NCBI RefSeq assembly: GCF_034067285.1
Contig: NZ_CP139286.1
Coordinates: 186,001 to 250,000, forward strand
Direction of reading: 5' to 3'
Length of the DNA stretch: 64,000 nucleotides
Source of the DNA: Acinetobacter pittii
Lineage (GTDB): Bacteria > Pseudomonadota > Gammaproteobacteria > Pseudomonadales > Moraxellaceae
The notes below the pieces were generated by a model, which saw nothing but the letters and a program-made list of their open reading frames with translations, had not been told where the DNA came from and ran no database searches. A program made the position numbers and the translations under genes. Positions within the stretch are counted from its first letter, which is position 1. Each line of letters starts with the position of its first letter. Of the stretch, positions 17,889 through 27,310 are shown piece by piece.

Positions 17889-19856
17889 ATGCCTTCCAAA
17901 CAACCAGGTTGGTTCGCAAACGTTAATCCTAACGTATTTTTTGGTACGGTCATTATCATTGCCTTATTTTTAGCAGTTGTGGTGATCGCCCCGAGTTCCT
18001 TTGAACTTTTAACGCAGCAATTAAAACAATGGATCACCGATTCATTTAGCTGGTTTTATGTTTTATCTGTTGCCTTCTTTCTCATTTTATTGATTTATAT
18101 CGCCTGCTCATCAATAGGCCGGATTAAGTTAGGGCCTGACCACAGCCAGCCTGAATATAATAATGGGTCTTGGTTCGCCATGCTGTTTACAGCAGGGATG
18201 GGAATCGGTCTAATGTTCTTCGGGGTTGCCGAACCCGTCATGCATTATGTTAATCCACCGAGTGGGGACGCCCAGACTATTGATGCAGCTCAGCAAGCAC
18301 TCAGAGTAACCTTCTTCCACTGGGGCTTACATGCATGGGCAATTTATGCAGTAGTCGGATTGGCATTGGCTTATTTTGCTTATCGACATAATTTACCTTT
18401 AAAGACCCGTTCTGCACTCTATCCGCTCATTGGTAAAAAGATTTATGGACCATGGGGCGACAGCATCGATATATTCGCGACCATTGGTACGGTATTTGGT
18501 GTAGCGACTTCTCTCGGGTTCGGTGTAACTCAGATTAACTCTGGTTTACATTATTTGTTCGGTGTTGAGCAAAGCACCCATATTCAAGTTTTACTCATTA
18601 TTTTTGTGAGTATCTTAGCTTCCTTGTCTGTATTCCTAGGTCTTGATAAAGGGGTTAAACGCTTATCAGAGCTAAACTTAGTCTTAGCCTTAATTTTATT
18701 AGCATTCGTTTTTATTGCTGGTCCAAGTATCTATTTACTCCAAACCACTATTCAAAACACTGGGCAATATATCTCTAATCTTTTTACCATGACATTCAAT
18801 TTATATGCTTATCAGCCAAATGGATGGATTGGTGGTTGGACAATTTTGTACTGGGCTTGGTGGATTTCATGGTCACCATTCGTGGGAATGTTTATCGCAC
18901 GTGTTTCACGTGGTCGTACTATTCGAGAGTTTATTGTGGGAGTTCTGCTCATCCCGACAGGTTTTACGATTATCTGGATGGGCTTTTTAGGAAATGCTGC
19001 GTTATTTAGTATTATTCATGAGCATCAAACTACTCTCATTCAGGCTGTTCAGCAAGATTCCTCAGTTGCACTATTTGAGTTTTTAGGTCACTTGCCATGG
19101 TCAGGTGTCATGAATATTTTGGCTACTATTTTAGTCGTTTTATTCTTTGTAACTTCTGCTGACTCGGGAGCATTGGTCACCGATTATCTAACAGCAAAAA
19201 CTGAAAACTCACCTACTTGGCAGCGTTTGTTCTGGACGGTGCTGATGGCTGTACTTGCCATTATCTTATTGCTAGTCGGTGGTTTAGCCGCGTTACAGTC
19301 TTCAATTATTATGAGTGCATTGCCGTTTACTGTGGTCATGCTTTTAATGAGTTGGGGATTGATAAAAGCATTGCATCTTGATGTCACCAAAATGACAGCC
19401 ATTCAGGAAGCACGCATTACTCCACGTGCTATTCATAATCCACGAAGCTGGCAACAGCGTCTCGGATTAATCATGCACTATCCTCATAGTGAAGAAGAAG
19501 TAAGAGAATATATTGAAAAGCAAGTAAGTCGTGCGTTTGAAAATATTAAACATGAATTTAGACGCCGTCACTTAGAAGTTTCAATTACTCAACTTGAAGA
19601 TGGAATGCAACTTCGGGTCGATCACCATCATGAAATTAATTTTATTTATAAAGTTGTTTCACGTGAAACAGTGCCGCCAAGTTTTTTAATTGGACGTACT
19701 GAAGCTGAAGATGGGCAATATTTCCAAGCTGAGGTCTTTTTAAGAGAAGGCGGGCAAAACTATGACGTAATGGATTGGACTCAAGAAGATTTAATTCAAG
19801 ACATTATTGATCAATATGAACGTCATTTATATTTCTTAAATATTGTACGAAGTTAA
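17889..19856 (+). CDS. BCCT family choline/betaine-type transporter, BetT-like
   Basis: Secondary transporter of quaternary ammonium compounds in the inner membrane. The 655 residues contain twelve membrane segments, the sodium/substrate region FTAGMGIGLMFFGVAEP and the BCCT signature WAWWISWSPFVGMFIARVSRGRTIREF. A long cytosolic C-terminal domain from about residue 500 to the end, as in the choline transporter BetT, is typical of osmotically regulated members and sets it apart from short carnitine carriers. The start has GGAGG six bases upstream. No bet genes lie next to it, so choline is the best but not certain substrate. Confidence 0.88.
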   Translation: MPSKQPGWFANVNPNVFFGTVIIIALFLAVVVIAPSSFELLTQQLKQWITDSFSWFYVLSVAFFLILLIYIACSSIGRIKLGPDHSQPEYNNGSWFAMLFTAGMGIGLMFFGVAEPVMHYVNPPSGDAQTIDAAQQALRVTFFHWGLHAWAIYAVVGLALAYFAYRHNLPLKTRSALYPLIGKKIYGPWGDSIDIFATIGTVFGVATSLGFGVTQINSGLHYLFGVEQSTHIQVLLIIFVSILASLSVFLGLDKGVKRLSELNLVLALILLAFVFIAGPSIYLLQTTIQNTGQYISNLFTMTFNLYAYQPNGWIGGWTILYWAWWISWSPFVGMFIARVSRGRTIREFIVGVLLIPTGFTIIWMGFLGNAALFSIIHEHQTTLIQAVQQDSSVALFEFLGHLPWSGVMNILATILVVLFFVTSADSGALVTDYLTAKTENSPTWQRLFWTVLMAVLAIILLLVGGLAALQSSIIMSALPFTVVMLLMSWGLIKALHLDVTKMTAIQEARITPRAIHNPRSWQQRLGLIMHYPHSEEEVREYIEKQVSRAFENIKHEFRRRHLEVSITQLEDGMQLRVDHHHEINFIYKVVSRETVPPSFLIGRTEAEDGQYFQAEVFLREGGQNYDVMDWTQEDLIQDIIDQYERHLYFLNIVRS

Positions 19857-19867
19857 TATTTAGCTGT

Positions 19868-19898
19868 AAAAAAAGGACTCAAATGAGTCCTTTTTTTT
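19868..19898. terminator. Bidirectional terminator, BCCT gene / omp33-36
   Basis: The stem AAAGGACTC/GAGTCCTTT with loop AAAT is flanked by A and T runs between two convergent genes. Confidence 0.88.
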
Positions 19899-19918
19899 AA
19901 TTCGATTTCTAATTTAAA

Positions 19919-20821
19919 TTAGAAGCGAACTTTAGCATTTAAGCCGATAGTTTGTGTATCGTAGCTAGACTTTTTAACGTCAGCTTTCATGTACGATGCA
20001 CCAACTGCTACAGCTGGAGTAATGAAGTAGTTTACGTTACCACCCCAAGCTTGACGGAATTCACCAAGGTCATTGCCTTTGATGTCAGCTACGCCATCGT
20101 TACCAATGAAAGATGCGCCAACACTTAACTTAGGAGTTAAGTAAAGGTCAGTTTTTAAACCGTATTGGTTTTCTTGACCGAAAGCACCAGCAGCTTCAAA
20201 ACCAATTGCCATGTTAGTTCCATCGATCGGACCTACATATTTAGCACGAGCTGTAACAGCATCTTGGTCGTCTTGGATCGCAGCAGTTTGGTTCACAGCA
20301 GAGTAGATACCGTTGCTGATGATGCCAAAGTTGTCTAAAGCGAATTGGTTAGCAACGCTTGTATAACCAACAGTCATCAAGAAGTTAGGTAACAACATAG
20401 CACCAACTTCTAATGCATAGCGGTCACCGTTGTCATCACGAGAGATAGCGTTTTTACCATCAACATCAGTGTGGTTATAAGTTGCGCTAGCGTATACAGG
20501 AAGGTAAGGAGTAGGAACGTAAGCCTCACCTTTAACACCGTATGTACCAACGTGGTAGTTTAAACCGTTGCTTTGGTCATACTGTTGGTAGCTATAACCT
20601 AAAGATACGCTAGAAGCTTGGTTCAAGAAAGCTGCTTCAGCTAAAGGACCTTTAGCGGTATCAACATTTTTTAAATAGAATGTACCAGCAACGTCACCAG
20701 TGAAGTTTTTATCATTTGCAGTTGTGTCAACGTATTCAGATTGACCTTGAACTTCAAATTGATAAGCATGAGCACCGGTCATGGCTAATAATACAGCAGT
20801 GGCTAAACCAAGTTTTTTCAT
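19919..20821 (-). CDS. Outer-membrane porin Omp33-36
   Basis: Outer-membrane beta-barrel that acts as a water and small-solute channel in Acinetobacter; its loss is associated with carbapenem resistance and reduced virulence in A. baumannii. The 300-residue precursor has a signal peptide ending in TGAHA, followed by YQFEVQGQSEYVD and alternating barrel strands, ending in the aromatic residue required by the BAM machinery (NAKVRF). I choose the ATG at 20821, with GGAA ten bases upstream, over an ATG seven codons earlier. The strong resemblance to the known protein is also the best species marker in the window. Confidence 0.95.
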   Translation of the reverse strand: MKKLGLATAVLLAMTGAHAYQFEVQGQSEYVDTTANDKNFTGDVAGTFYLKNVDTAKGPLAEAAFLNQASSVSLGYSYQQYDQSNGLNYHVGTYGVKGEAYVPTPYLPVYASATYNHTDVDGKNAISRDDNGDRYALEVGAMLLPNFLMTVGYTSVANQFALDNFGIISNGIYSAVNQTAAIQDDQDAVTARAKYVGPIDGTNMAIGFEAAGAFGQENQYGLKTDLYLTPKLSVGASFIGNDGVADIKGNDLGEFRQAWGGNVNYFITPAVAVGASYMKADVKKSSYDTQTIGLNAKVRF

Positions 20822-21339
20822 AATCATTTCCAGCATTAACAAGAGATAAAGCTGGGGTCATTGTATTGTAACAATTTATGAAGTCAATAATGTAGGAAAG
20901 GTAATGTTAAAGATATTTGACACTTATGTTAAAATTGGTGAAAAACTAATCAAATGAAAAATGAATTGTCAACCTGATAAAAAAATGAACATTTACAATA
21001 AGCTAATAATTATATTTCATTATGAATTAAGAAGTAAATATTAAAAAGATATTACAATTACAATTGGAAAAACTGATTATATTGATCGGTTTTAACATTA
21101 ATAAAAGTATCGCTTTGTTTACAAAGTGAGTAAAAAATAGCCATTTTATTATCTAATTTGTTTTATTTTGAGGAATAGTTAACAATATTTAGATTAGTTT
21201 AGCTAAAAAATTTAACTATTCTTAATTATTATATAAGTGAATAAAGTAAAAGAAATCTCTATTTTAAGTCAAAAAAACGATTAAAGTTTTAATTCTGATT
21301 AATTTAATCAACTTTACAAAAGTAGAGATAAATCACATA
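20822..21339. other. AT-rich spacer upstream of omp33-36
   Basis: Roughly 520 bases of very AT-rich DNA with no convincing ORF. It must hold the omp33-36 promoter, but no single -35/-10 pair stands out. A long 5' untranslated region or additional regulation is possible. Confidence 0.5.
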
Positions 21340-21458
21340 ATTCAATGGCAAAGTTCACTGCCTAACGTTTTTAGGATTTAAAGTGCTTGCCCAGATACGA
21401 TGTGTATACCGCATCAGATTTTACGAGCTCAGCTTTCCCCAAGGTTGAGCTTTTTTTT
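21340..21458 (+). ncRNA. Candidate small RNA with its own terminator
   Basis: A clear rho-independent terminator (21426-21458; stem AGCTCA/TGAGCT extended by GCTT/AAGG, then eight T residues) stands in an intergenic region where no ORF precedes it. Just upstream is a small hairpin CCTAA/TTAGG at 21361-21375 and a stretch less AT-rich than its surroundings. A terminator without a gene is the usual mark of a small RNA; the 5' end given here is a guess. Confidence 0.45.
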
Positions 21459-21530
21459 ATCTATAAGAAAATCTAAAAATTCTAATAAAAATTATGTGAA
21501 ATTTATTTTAAAACATTTGGTCAAAAAGAA

Positions 21531-21574
21531 CCCAGCTTAAAGAAGCTGGGCAATGGATGCTGGGAGAAGCATCC
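21531..21574 (+). promoter_or_regulatory. Tandem hairpins in the leader of a small ORF
   Basis: Two perfect stem-loops follow each other: CCCAGCTT/AAGCTGGG (21531-21550) and GGATGCT/AGCATCC (21555-21574). They are placed directly before an AGAGGA ribosome binding site and ATG. No T tract follows, so they are leader structures rather than a terminator. Confidence 0.5.
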
Positions 21575-21590
21575 AAGAGGACAAGTGAAT

Positions 21591-21770
21591 ATGTTTGATT
21601 ATCATCACCAAAACAGTTTAATCTGTAAAATGGAGTTTTTTTATAAAAATTATTTGATTTTCCGATTTAGTTTATTAATTAAGCTTACGGCATGTAGGGC
21701 TCTTATAATTATTAAGAAGAGTAAAGATCAGTTTATTGATGAAATTTTAGTTATTAAAATGCTAGGATAA
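21591..21770 (+). CDS. Putative 59-residue small protein
   Basis: I do not recognise it. Support comes from an AGAGGA ribosome site nine bases before the ATG at 21591 and from two hairpins just upstream. The product (starting MFDYHHQNSL) has a hydrophobic aromatic middle (about residues 18-35) that could enter a membrane and a charged C-terminus. The ORF could also be chance in AT-rich DNA. It ends 61 bases before the diguanylate cyclase gene and may be cotranscribed with it. Confidence 0.35.
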   Translation: MFDYHHQNSLICKMEFFYKNYLIFRFSLLIKLTACRALIIIKKSKDQFIDEILVIKMLG

Positions 21771-21831
21771 ATTTAAGCCTAATTTATATCGCATTAAAAA
21801 TGGCAGGGCATTTACGGAGTATCAGCTAGAA

Positions 21832-23541
21832 ATGGCAGGATTACGTTCAGAACATATTAGTAATCGACTGTTCCTTTTCATGCTGGTTATTATTTTGTCC
21901 TTATTATTCATGGCAATACCTCTTATTGTGGGAAGCTATCAGGATTATATAAAAACTAGACAAGCCTTAGCTGAAATAAAAAGTTTAAGAGCAGTAGCAG
22001 ATATTGCTTATAAAATTTCTAAGGAGCGTGCTCCTGCTAACAAAATGATGTCGAGTACTCCTGAGGATTTATTAAAGAATCAACAAGAATTAAGAAAATT
22101 TCGTTTAATTGTCGATGAGCAAATTGATTCAAGTATTCTTATTTTAAAACAAGCGGGTTATGTTTCATTAGCTAATGAGTTGCAAACCAGTTTAAAGGAA
22201 AATATTAGACAAGCGAGAGCTGTCGTTGATTATTATGGTGAAACTCCCTATGCAGCAAGGACTTCCGTTCAAATGGATAATGCTATTTTAGGGATGTTTG
22301 GCGCATGGGATCATTGTAGGGAAATCCTGCAAAAATTGATGTTGCAGCTAAAAAGTAAAGACAGCCGTATTTCTAATTATTTTACGCTTATTATTGTGCT
22401 GACTGATATGCGTGATCAAGCTGGACGCATGGCCTCTAACATTATTGCTCCCGTTAGTTTTAATGAAGAGATTCCAAGTAATAACAGGGCACGTTCTCTA
22501 CAAACTCAGCATCAAGCTAGATATTTATGGATTTTGGTTGATACTTTGCAGCCTGAACAGGCAAAAACTCCAGAATATCGTCGATTATATTCACAAGTAA
22601 AAACGGAATTTATAGACAAAGGTATTCCAATTGTAGAAAAGCTATTGGAAGAGAGCCAAAAGGGCGAGCCGTATTTTCTAAATGGTACACAGTTAACCGA
22701 AGCAATCGTAGGTAAATTTACTACGGTCGTTGATTTACAAAGTTATATTCTCAATGAAAGTGTGGTGATTGCAAATCAAGAAAATGCGATTGCTCGAAAT
22801 GATTTCTTTTTAACTTTATTTATTTCTTTAATTTCTTTGGCTACAGCATTACTTACTCTGATATATGCCCAAAGACGTGTATTTTCCCCTTTAATTAAAG
22901 CGAGAACTTTAATTTTAGATTTATCTCATAGTTCTGATCATTGTACAGATGACATGAATGTCACCACAAAAGGTGAATTTTTTTCTTTGTTTGAAGCGAT
23001 AGATCGATTGCAGCGTATGTTACAACAACGAGATGCTTTTGAGTTTCAATTAAAGAATATCGCGAATACGGACCCCCTCACTGGTGTGTCTAACCGTTTG
23101 GCTCTATCTGAATATTTAAAAATTGTTGAAAGTTATCCTCAAAAATTTACCCAGACCTGTTTGATGATTATCGATATAGACCGTTTTAAACAGGTGAATG
23201 ACCAATATGGACATATTGTGGGTGACCGTGTCATTGTCAGTATTGCTGAGCAATTAAAACAAAATATTCGAAGTTCAGATTTAATTGTACGTTATGGGGG
23301 AGATGAATTTTTAATACTGTTAGAGCAGGTGCAATTTGTAGATGCCCGTCTTTTAGCAGAGAAAATTCGAATGGCGATTTCTTTAGAAGAGATTGATTTA
23401 TCTGGATCAGAAGAAAAATTGCATGTGTCTGTCAGTATTGGTTTTGCGATAGGAGCGATGAGTTGGATTGAGCTTTTAGAAAAGGCTGACAACTCACTCT
23501 TAAAAGCTAAAGCCAGAGGGCGAAATGCAGTTGAGGGGTAA
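21832..23541 (+). CDS. Membrane-bound diguanylate cyclase with GGDEF domain
   Basis: Makes cyclic di-GMP from two GTP in response to an unknown signal. The 569 residues show a first membrane segment (about 12-33), a large helical periplasmic region of about 290 residues, a second segment (about 325-345), a short HAMP-like linker and a C-terminal GGDEF domain. The domain begins TDPLTGVSNR, has the metal site in DIDRFKQVNDQYGH and the active loop RYGGDEF intact, so activity is expected. An RxxD inhibitory site is not evident four residues before the motif (sequence there is RSSDLIVRYGGDEF, with RSSD eight residues upstream). There is no EAL domain. Confidence 0.92.
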   Translation: MAGLRSEHISNRLFLFMLVIILSLLFMAIPLIVGSYQDYIKTRQALAEIKSLRAVADIAYKISKERAPANKMMSSTPEDLLKNQQELRKFRLIVDEQIDSSILILKQAGYVSLANELQTSLKENIRQARAVVDYYGETPYAARTSVQMDNAILGMFGAWDHCREILQKLMLQLKSKDSRISNYFTLIIVLTDMRDQAGRMASNIIAPVSFNEEIPSNNRARSLQTQHQARYLWILVDTLQPEQAKTPEYRRLYSQVKTEFIDKGIPIVEKLLEESQKGEPYFLNGTQLTEAIVGKFTTVVDLQSYILNESVVIANQENAIARNDFFLTLFISLISLATALLTLIYAQRRVFSPLIKARTLILDLSHSSDHCTDDMNVTTKGEFFSLFEAIDRLQRMLQQRDAFEFQLKNIANTDPLTGVSNRLALSEYLKIVESYPQKFTQTCLMIIDIDRFKQVNDQYGHIVGDRVIVSIAEQLKQNIRSSDLIVRYGGDEFLILLEQVQFVDARLLAEKIRMAISLEEIDLSGSEEKLHVSVSIGFAIGAMSWIELLEKADNSLLKAKARGRNAVEG

Positions 23542-23575
23542 AAAAAGCCGGAAATGATTTCCGGCTTTTTATTTT
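23540..23575. terminator. Bidirectional terminator, cyclase gene / uvrA
   Basis: The stem AAAGCCGGAAA/TTTCCGGCTTT is flanked by A and T runs between two convergent genes. Confidence 0.88.
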
Positions 23576-26408
23576 ATTGCTTCAACATCGGTTTTAAGAA
23601 ACGTCCCGTATGGGAAATCTCAACCTCAGCGACTTGTTCAGGTGTGCCTTCGGCAATGATCATACCGCCACCAGAACCACCTTCAGGGCCTAAATCCACA
23701 ACCCAGTCGGCTGTTTTAATCACATCAAGGTTATGTTCAATCACCACAATGGTATTACCCTTGTTACGTAGCTCATGCAAAATGTCGAGTAACTTGGCAA
23801 TATCATGGAAATGCAGACCTGTTGTTGGTTCATCCAAGATATATAAAGTTTTACCCGTATCTCGTTTTGCTAATTCACGTGCAAGTTTCACACGTTGCGC
23901 TTCACCACCAGAGAGCGTGGTAGCAGCTTGACCTAAACGGATGTAGCCTAAACCTACCTGAGTTAAGGTTTCTAAGCGGCGATGAATCACTGGAATTGCA
24001 CTAAAGAACTCCGCAGCATCTTCAACAGTCATTTCTAAAACATCAGAAATGTTTTTGCCTTTATAGCCAACTTCAAGTGTTTCACGGTTATAACGTTTGC
24101 CATGACACGCGTCGCAAGGTACATACATGTCTGGTAAGAAGTGCATTGCGACTTTAATCATACCGTCGCCTTCACACGCTTCACAGCGTCCGCCTTTTAC
24201 GTTAAACGAGAAACGGCCTGCACTATAACCACGAGCTTTTGCTTCTGGTGTTTGTGCAAATAATTCACGAATTGGCGTAAATAACCCTGTATAGGTCGCT
24301 GGGTTTGAACGTGGTGTGCGTCCAATTGGGCTTTGGTCAATATCGACAACTTTATCTAGATGTTGAAGACCATCAATCGAGTCAAACTTCTCGGCCGTTA
24401 ATGTCGTTGCACCGTTAAGCTGTGTCGCAGCCAATGGAAGTAATGTGCGGTTAATTAACGTCGATTTACCTGAACCTGAAACCCCGGTTACGCAGGTCAT
24501 AATGCCAAGCGGAATCGTTAAATCAACATTTTTTAAGTTGTGACCACTTGCCCCAGAGAGTTTGATAAGCTCATCTGGACGTGGGGATTGAGTACGTTTT
24601 TTGGGTACTTCAATTTTGAGTTTGCCCGAAAGATATTGACCTGTAAGTGAATCAGCATGTTTAGCCAATTCATCATAAGTCCCTTCAGCAATAATCACAC
24701 CGCCATGTACACCAGCACCCGGACCGATATCAATAATATGGTCAGCCGCACGGATTGCATCTTCATCGTGTTCCACGACCAATACCGTATTACCTAAATC
24801 ACGTAAGCGAATTAGCGTTTGTAATAAACGATCATTATCGCGTTGATGTAGACCAATTGATGGTTCATCAAGCACATACATTACGCCCATTAAACCTGCA
24901 CCAATTTGTGAGGCTAAACGAATACGCTGTGCTTCACCGCCCGATAAGGTTTCGGCAGAGCGAGCTAGACTTAAATAGTTCAGACCCACACTCACTAAGA
25001 AGTGTAGACGTTCACGAATCTCTTTAAAGATTTTATCTGCGATTTCGCCTTTAGCACCTTCAAGGTTTAAACCTTGATAGTAGCTTTCAGCATCACCAAT
25101 CGACATGCGAGTAATATCAGCAATCGTTTTATCTTTCACACGAACGTTGCGTGAAATTTCATTGAGACGTGAACCATCACATGCATCACACGCTGCATTA
25201 GAGAGATATTGAGCTAAATCATCACGTACATAGTTACTTTCAGTTTCACGATAACGGCGTTCAAGGTGAGGCAAGATTCCCTCAAACGGTTGTACGCGAG
25301 TATGTTTACGGCCACGTTCGTCGATATAGCTTAAATCGACTTTTTCTTTGCCCGTACCTTGTAAGAATTTCTTTTGAGTATCTTTATCTAGCTGGTTCCA
25401 AGGCGTATCAAGTTTTAAACCAAAATGATCGGCAACTTTTTGCAGCATCGAATAATAATATGGGCGCTGACGATCCCAACCACGGATAGCACCTTCACTA
25501 ATTGCAAGATCTGGATTTGGAATGAGCTTTTCAGAACTAAAATGACTGCGTGTACCTAAACCATCACAAACAGGGCAGGCACCGAACGGGTTGTTAAATG
25601 AAAACAAACGTGGCTCAAGCTCTGCGACAGCGCGATCACATTCTGGACATGAGTGCTTTGCAGAAAAAACGCGATCAGGATGTTCACCATTCATCCATGA
25701 TAAAACAGCAATATCTCCACCTAAACGCAGTGCAGTTTCAAATGATTCTGCAATACGGTTCCCTAAGTCTTCACGCACTTTAAAGCGGTCAACTAGAACT
25801 TCGATGGTGTGTTTTTTCTTTTTATCGAGTTCTGGTGGCGTATCAATATCAATGATTTCACCATCTACACGAGCACGAACAAAACCTTGACCTTGTAACT
25901 GCTCGAACAGGTTACTGTATTCACCTTTACGCTCACGAACGACAGGAGCAAGCAACATGAGTGCTGTGCCTTCCTCAAGGTTTTTTACTGCATCGACCAT
26001 TTCAGAAACAGTTTGCGCAACCATTGGCAAGTCGTGTTCAGGGCAGTAAGGCGTGCCGACACGTGCGTAAAGTAAACGCAAATAGTCATAAATTTCGGTA
26101 ATCGTACCGACGGTTGAACGTGGGTTGTGACTGGTAGATTTTTGCTCAATCGCAATCGCTGGTGATAAACCTTCAATCGAGTCGACTTCAGGCTTTTCCA
26201 TTTGCGATAAAAACTGACGGGCATACGCTGAAAGCGATTCGACGTAACGGCGTTGTCCTTCGGCATACAGGGTATCGAAGGCTAGAGAAGATTTTCCTGA
26301 ACCTGATAACCCCGTAATTACCACAAATTTGTCGCGTGGAATATCGAGAGACACATTTTTTAAATTATGGGTACGTGCGCCTCGAATACGGATATGACTT
26401 TGGCTCAT
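23574..26408 (-). CDS. uvrA: Excinuclease ABC subunit UvrA
   Basis: ATPase that scans DNA for bulky damage and loads UvrB in nucleotide excision repair. The 944 residues include two ABC-type nucleotide-binding modules with Walker A motifs ([13 protein letters not shown] near 32 and [14 protein letters not shown] near 645), two signature LSGGEAQR sequences, and zinc-binding cysteine pairs including CPECD/CPVCDG and [19 protein letters not shown] choose the ATG at 26408 ([16 protein letters not shown]), which fits the family start; an ATG four codons upstream is also in frame. No clear LexA-type box is seen upstream, as expected for Acinetobacter, which lacks a classical LexA. Confidence 0.97.
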   Translation of the reverse strand: MSQSHIRIRGARTHNLKNVSLDIPRDKFVVITGLSGSGKSSLAFDTLYAEGQRRYVESLSAYARQFLSQMEKPEVDSIEGLSPAIAIEQKSTSHNPRSTVGTITEIYDYLRLLYARVGTPYCPEHDLPMVAQTVSEMVDAVKNLEEGTALMLLAPVVRERKGEYSNLFEQLQGQGFVRARVDGEIIDIDTPPELDKKKKHTIEVLVDRFKVREDLGNRIAESFETALRLGGDIAVLSWMNGEHPDRVFSAKHSCPECDRAVAELEPRLFSFNNPFGACPVCDGLGTRSHFSSEKLIPNPDLAISEGAIRGWDRQRPYYYSMLQKVADHFGLKLDTPWNQLDKDTQKKFLQGTGKEKVDLSYIDERGRKHTRVQPFEGILPHLERRYRETESNYVRDDLAQYLSNAACDACDGSRLNEISRNVRVKDKTIADITRMSIGDAESYYQGLNLEGAKGEIADKIFKEIRERLHFLVSVGLNYLSLARSAETLSGGEAQRIRLASQIGAGLMGVMYVLDEPSIGLHQRDNDRLLQTLIRLRDLGNTVLVVEHDEDAIRAADHIIDIGPGAGVHGGVIIAEGTYDELAKHADSLTGQYLSGKLKIEVPKKRTQSPRPDELIKLSGASGHNLKNVDLTIPLGIMTCVTGVSGSGKSTLINRTLLPLAATQLNGATTLTAEKFDSIDGLQHLDKVVDIDQSPIGRTPRSNPATYTGLFTPIRELFAQTPEAKARGYSAGRFSFNVKGGRCEACEGDGMIKVAMHFLPDMYVPCDACHGKRYNRETLEVGYKGKNISDVLEMTVEDAAEFFSAIPVIHRRLETLTQVGLGYIRLGQAATTLSGGEAQRVKLARELAKRDTGKTLYILDEPTTGLHFHDIAKLLDILHELRNKGNTIVVIEHNLDVIKTADWVVDLGPEGGSGGGMIIAEGTPEQVAEVEISHTGRFLKPMLKQ

Positions 26409-26668
26409 AAAACATCTCAATTATATATTGATGAAAATTTAGGTGTTGTTTGATCAGCCGCAGGGAAGTGTGACTAGTAGTAAACAACAGACCTTATATA
26501 TGATAACGATTTAAAATTGTTCAAGTGGTACAAAATGATTTAATGCGACAAATTGTGACGGTTAAACGACAATCGACAAAATTTGTTTAAATAAGCAGGT
26601 TGTATTTTTAACATTCCTTAGTTCAGATTTCTACTCTAGACAAATTTTAACCAGCAACATAACTTTAC

Positions 26669-26683
26669 TAGACGACTGGTCTA
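26669..26683. promoter_or_regulatory. Candidate TetR-family operator
   Basis: The inverted repeat TAGAC-GACTG-GTCTA lies 22 bases before the start of the TetR gene, in the position of an autorepression site. The half-site TAGAC/GTCTA resembles those bound by NemR-like TetR proteins, from memory. Confidence 0.55.
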
Positions 26684-26704
26684 ATAGTTGTTTATGATGG
26701 GTGC

Positions 26705-27307
26705 ATGAAACGATTAAATAAAAGTGAAACCACGCGACAACATATTTTAGATACCAGCTTTGAGCTGGTACTACATAAAGGTTTTGTTGGTGTCGGTTTG
26801 CAAGAGATCTTAAAGGCTTGTGACGTACCTAAGGGTTCGTTTTATCACTACTTTGCTTCGAAAGAGGCATTTGGCTGTGCATTGTTAGAACAATACATGG
26901 CTGATTATAAAGTTCGTGTGGAACAACTTTGGCAGCACAGCGAGCGAAGCGCCCATGCCCGATTAATGGCATTGTGGCAGGCGTGGATTGATGACCCGGT
27001 AAATGGCAGTTGGGCTGAAAATTGTTTGATTGTGAAGTTGGCAGCTGAAGTGTCCGATTTGTCGGAAGATATGCGCCAGATTCTCAATGAAGGCGTGCAC
27101 AAATTAACGCAACGTTTAGCTTTACTGCTTAAAGAAGGGCAACAAGAAGGTTCAATTCCAAAACATATTGAGCCTTTAAAAACTGCGCAAGTCATGTACC
27201 AGTTATGGTTAGGTGCTGCTTTACTCACAAAATTGTCGCAAGACAAAGCACATCTCCATCTAGCCCTAGAAACTACTCAACAACTCATAAAACCGATAGA
27301 GGAATAA
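26705..27307 (+). CDS. TetR/AcrR family transcriptional regulator
   Basis: Repressor with an N-terminal TetR helix-turn-helix (about residues 8-55; TRQHILDTSFELVLHKGFVG and ACDVPKGSFYHYFASKEAF) and a C-terminal ligand domain. The ENCLIVKLAAEVSDLSEDMR segment contains a Cys of the type used for electrophile sensing in NemR and AcuR-like regulators. It is the first gene of a pair: its stop lies 3 bases before the start of the reductase at 27311. An inverted repeat upstream suggests it represses its own operon and is relieved by an electrophile or quinone; the effector is inferred only. Confidence 0.87.
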   Translation: MKRLNKSETTRQHILDTSFELVLHKGFVGVGLQEILKACDVPKGSFYHYFASKEAFGCALLEQYMADYKVRVEQLWQHSERSAHARLMALWQAWIDDPVNGSWAENCLIVKLAAEVSDLSEDMRQILNEGVHKLTQRLALLLKEGQQEGSIPKHIEPLKTAQVMYQLWLGAALLTKLSQDKAHLHLALETTQQLIKPIEE

Positions 27308-27310
27308 AGC

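Noticed and set aside
23554..23931. 125-codon plus-strand frame opposite the end of uvrA
   Set aside because: Lies in the reverse complement of conserved UvrA motifs; Ser/Pro-rich composition is typical of shadow frames.
26409..26704. SOS (LexA) box upstream of uvrA
   Set aside because: No CTG-N10-CAG element is convincing, and Acinetobacter lacks a classical LexA regulon.
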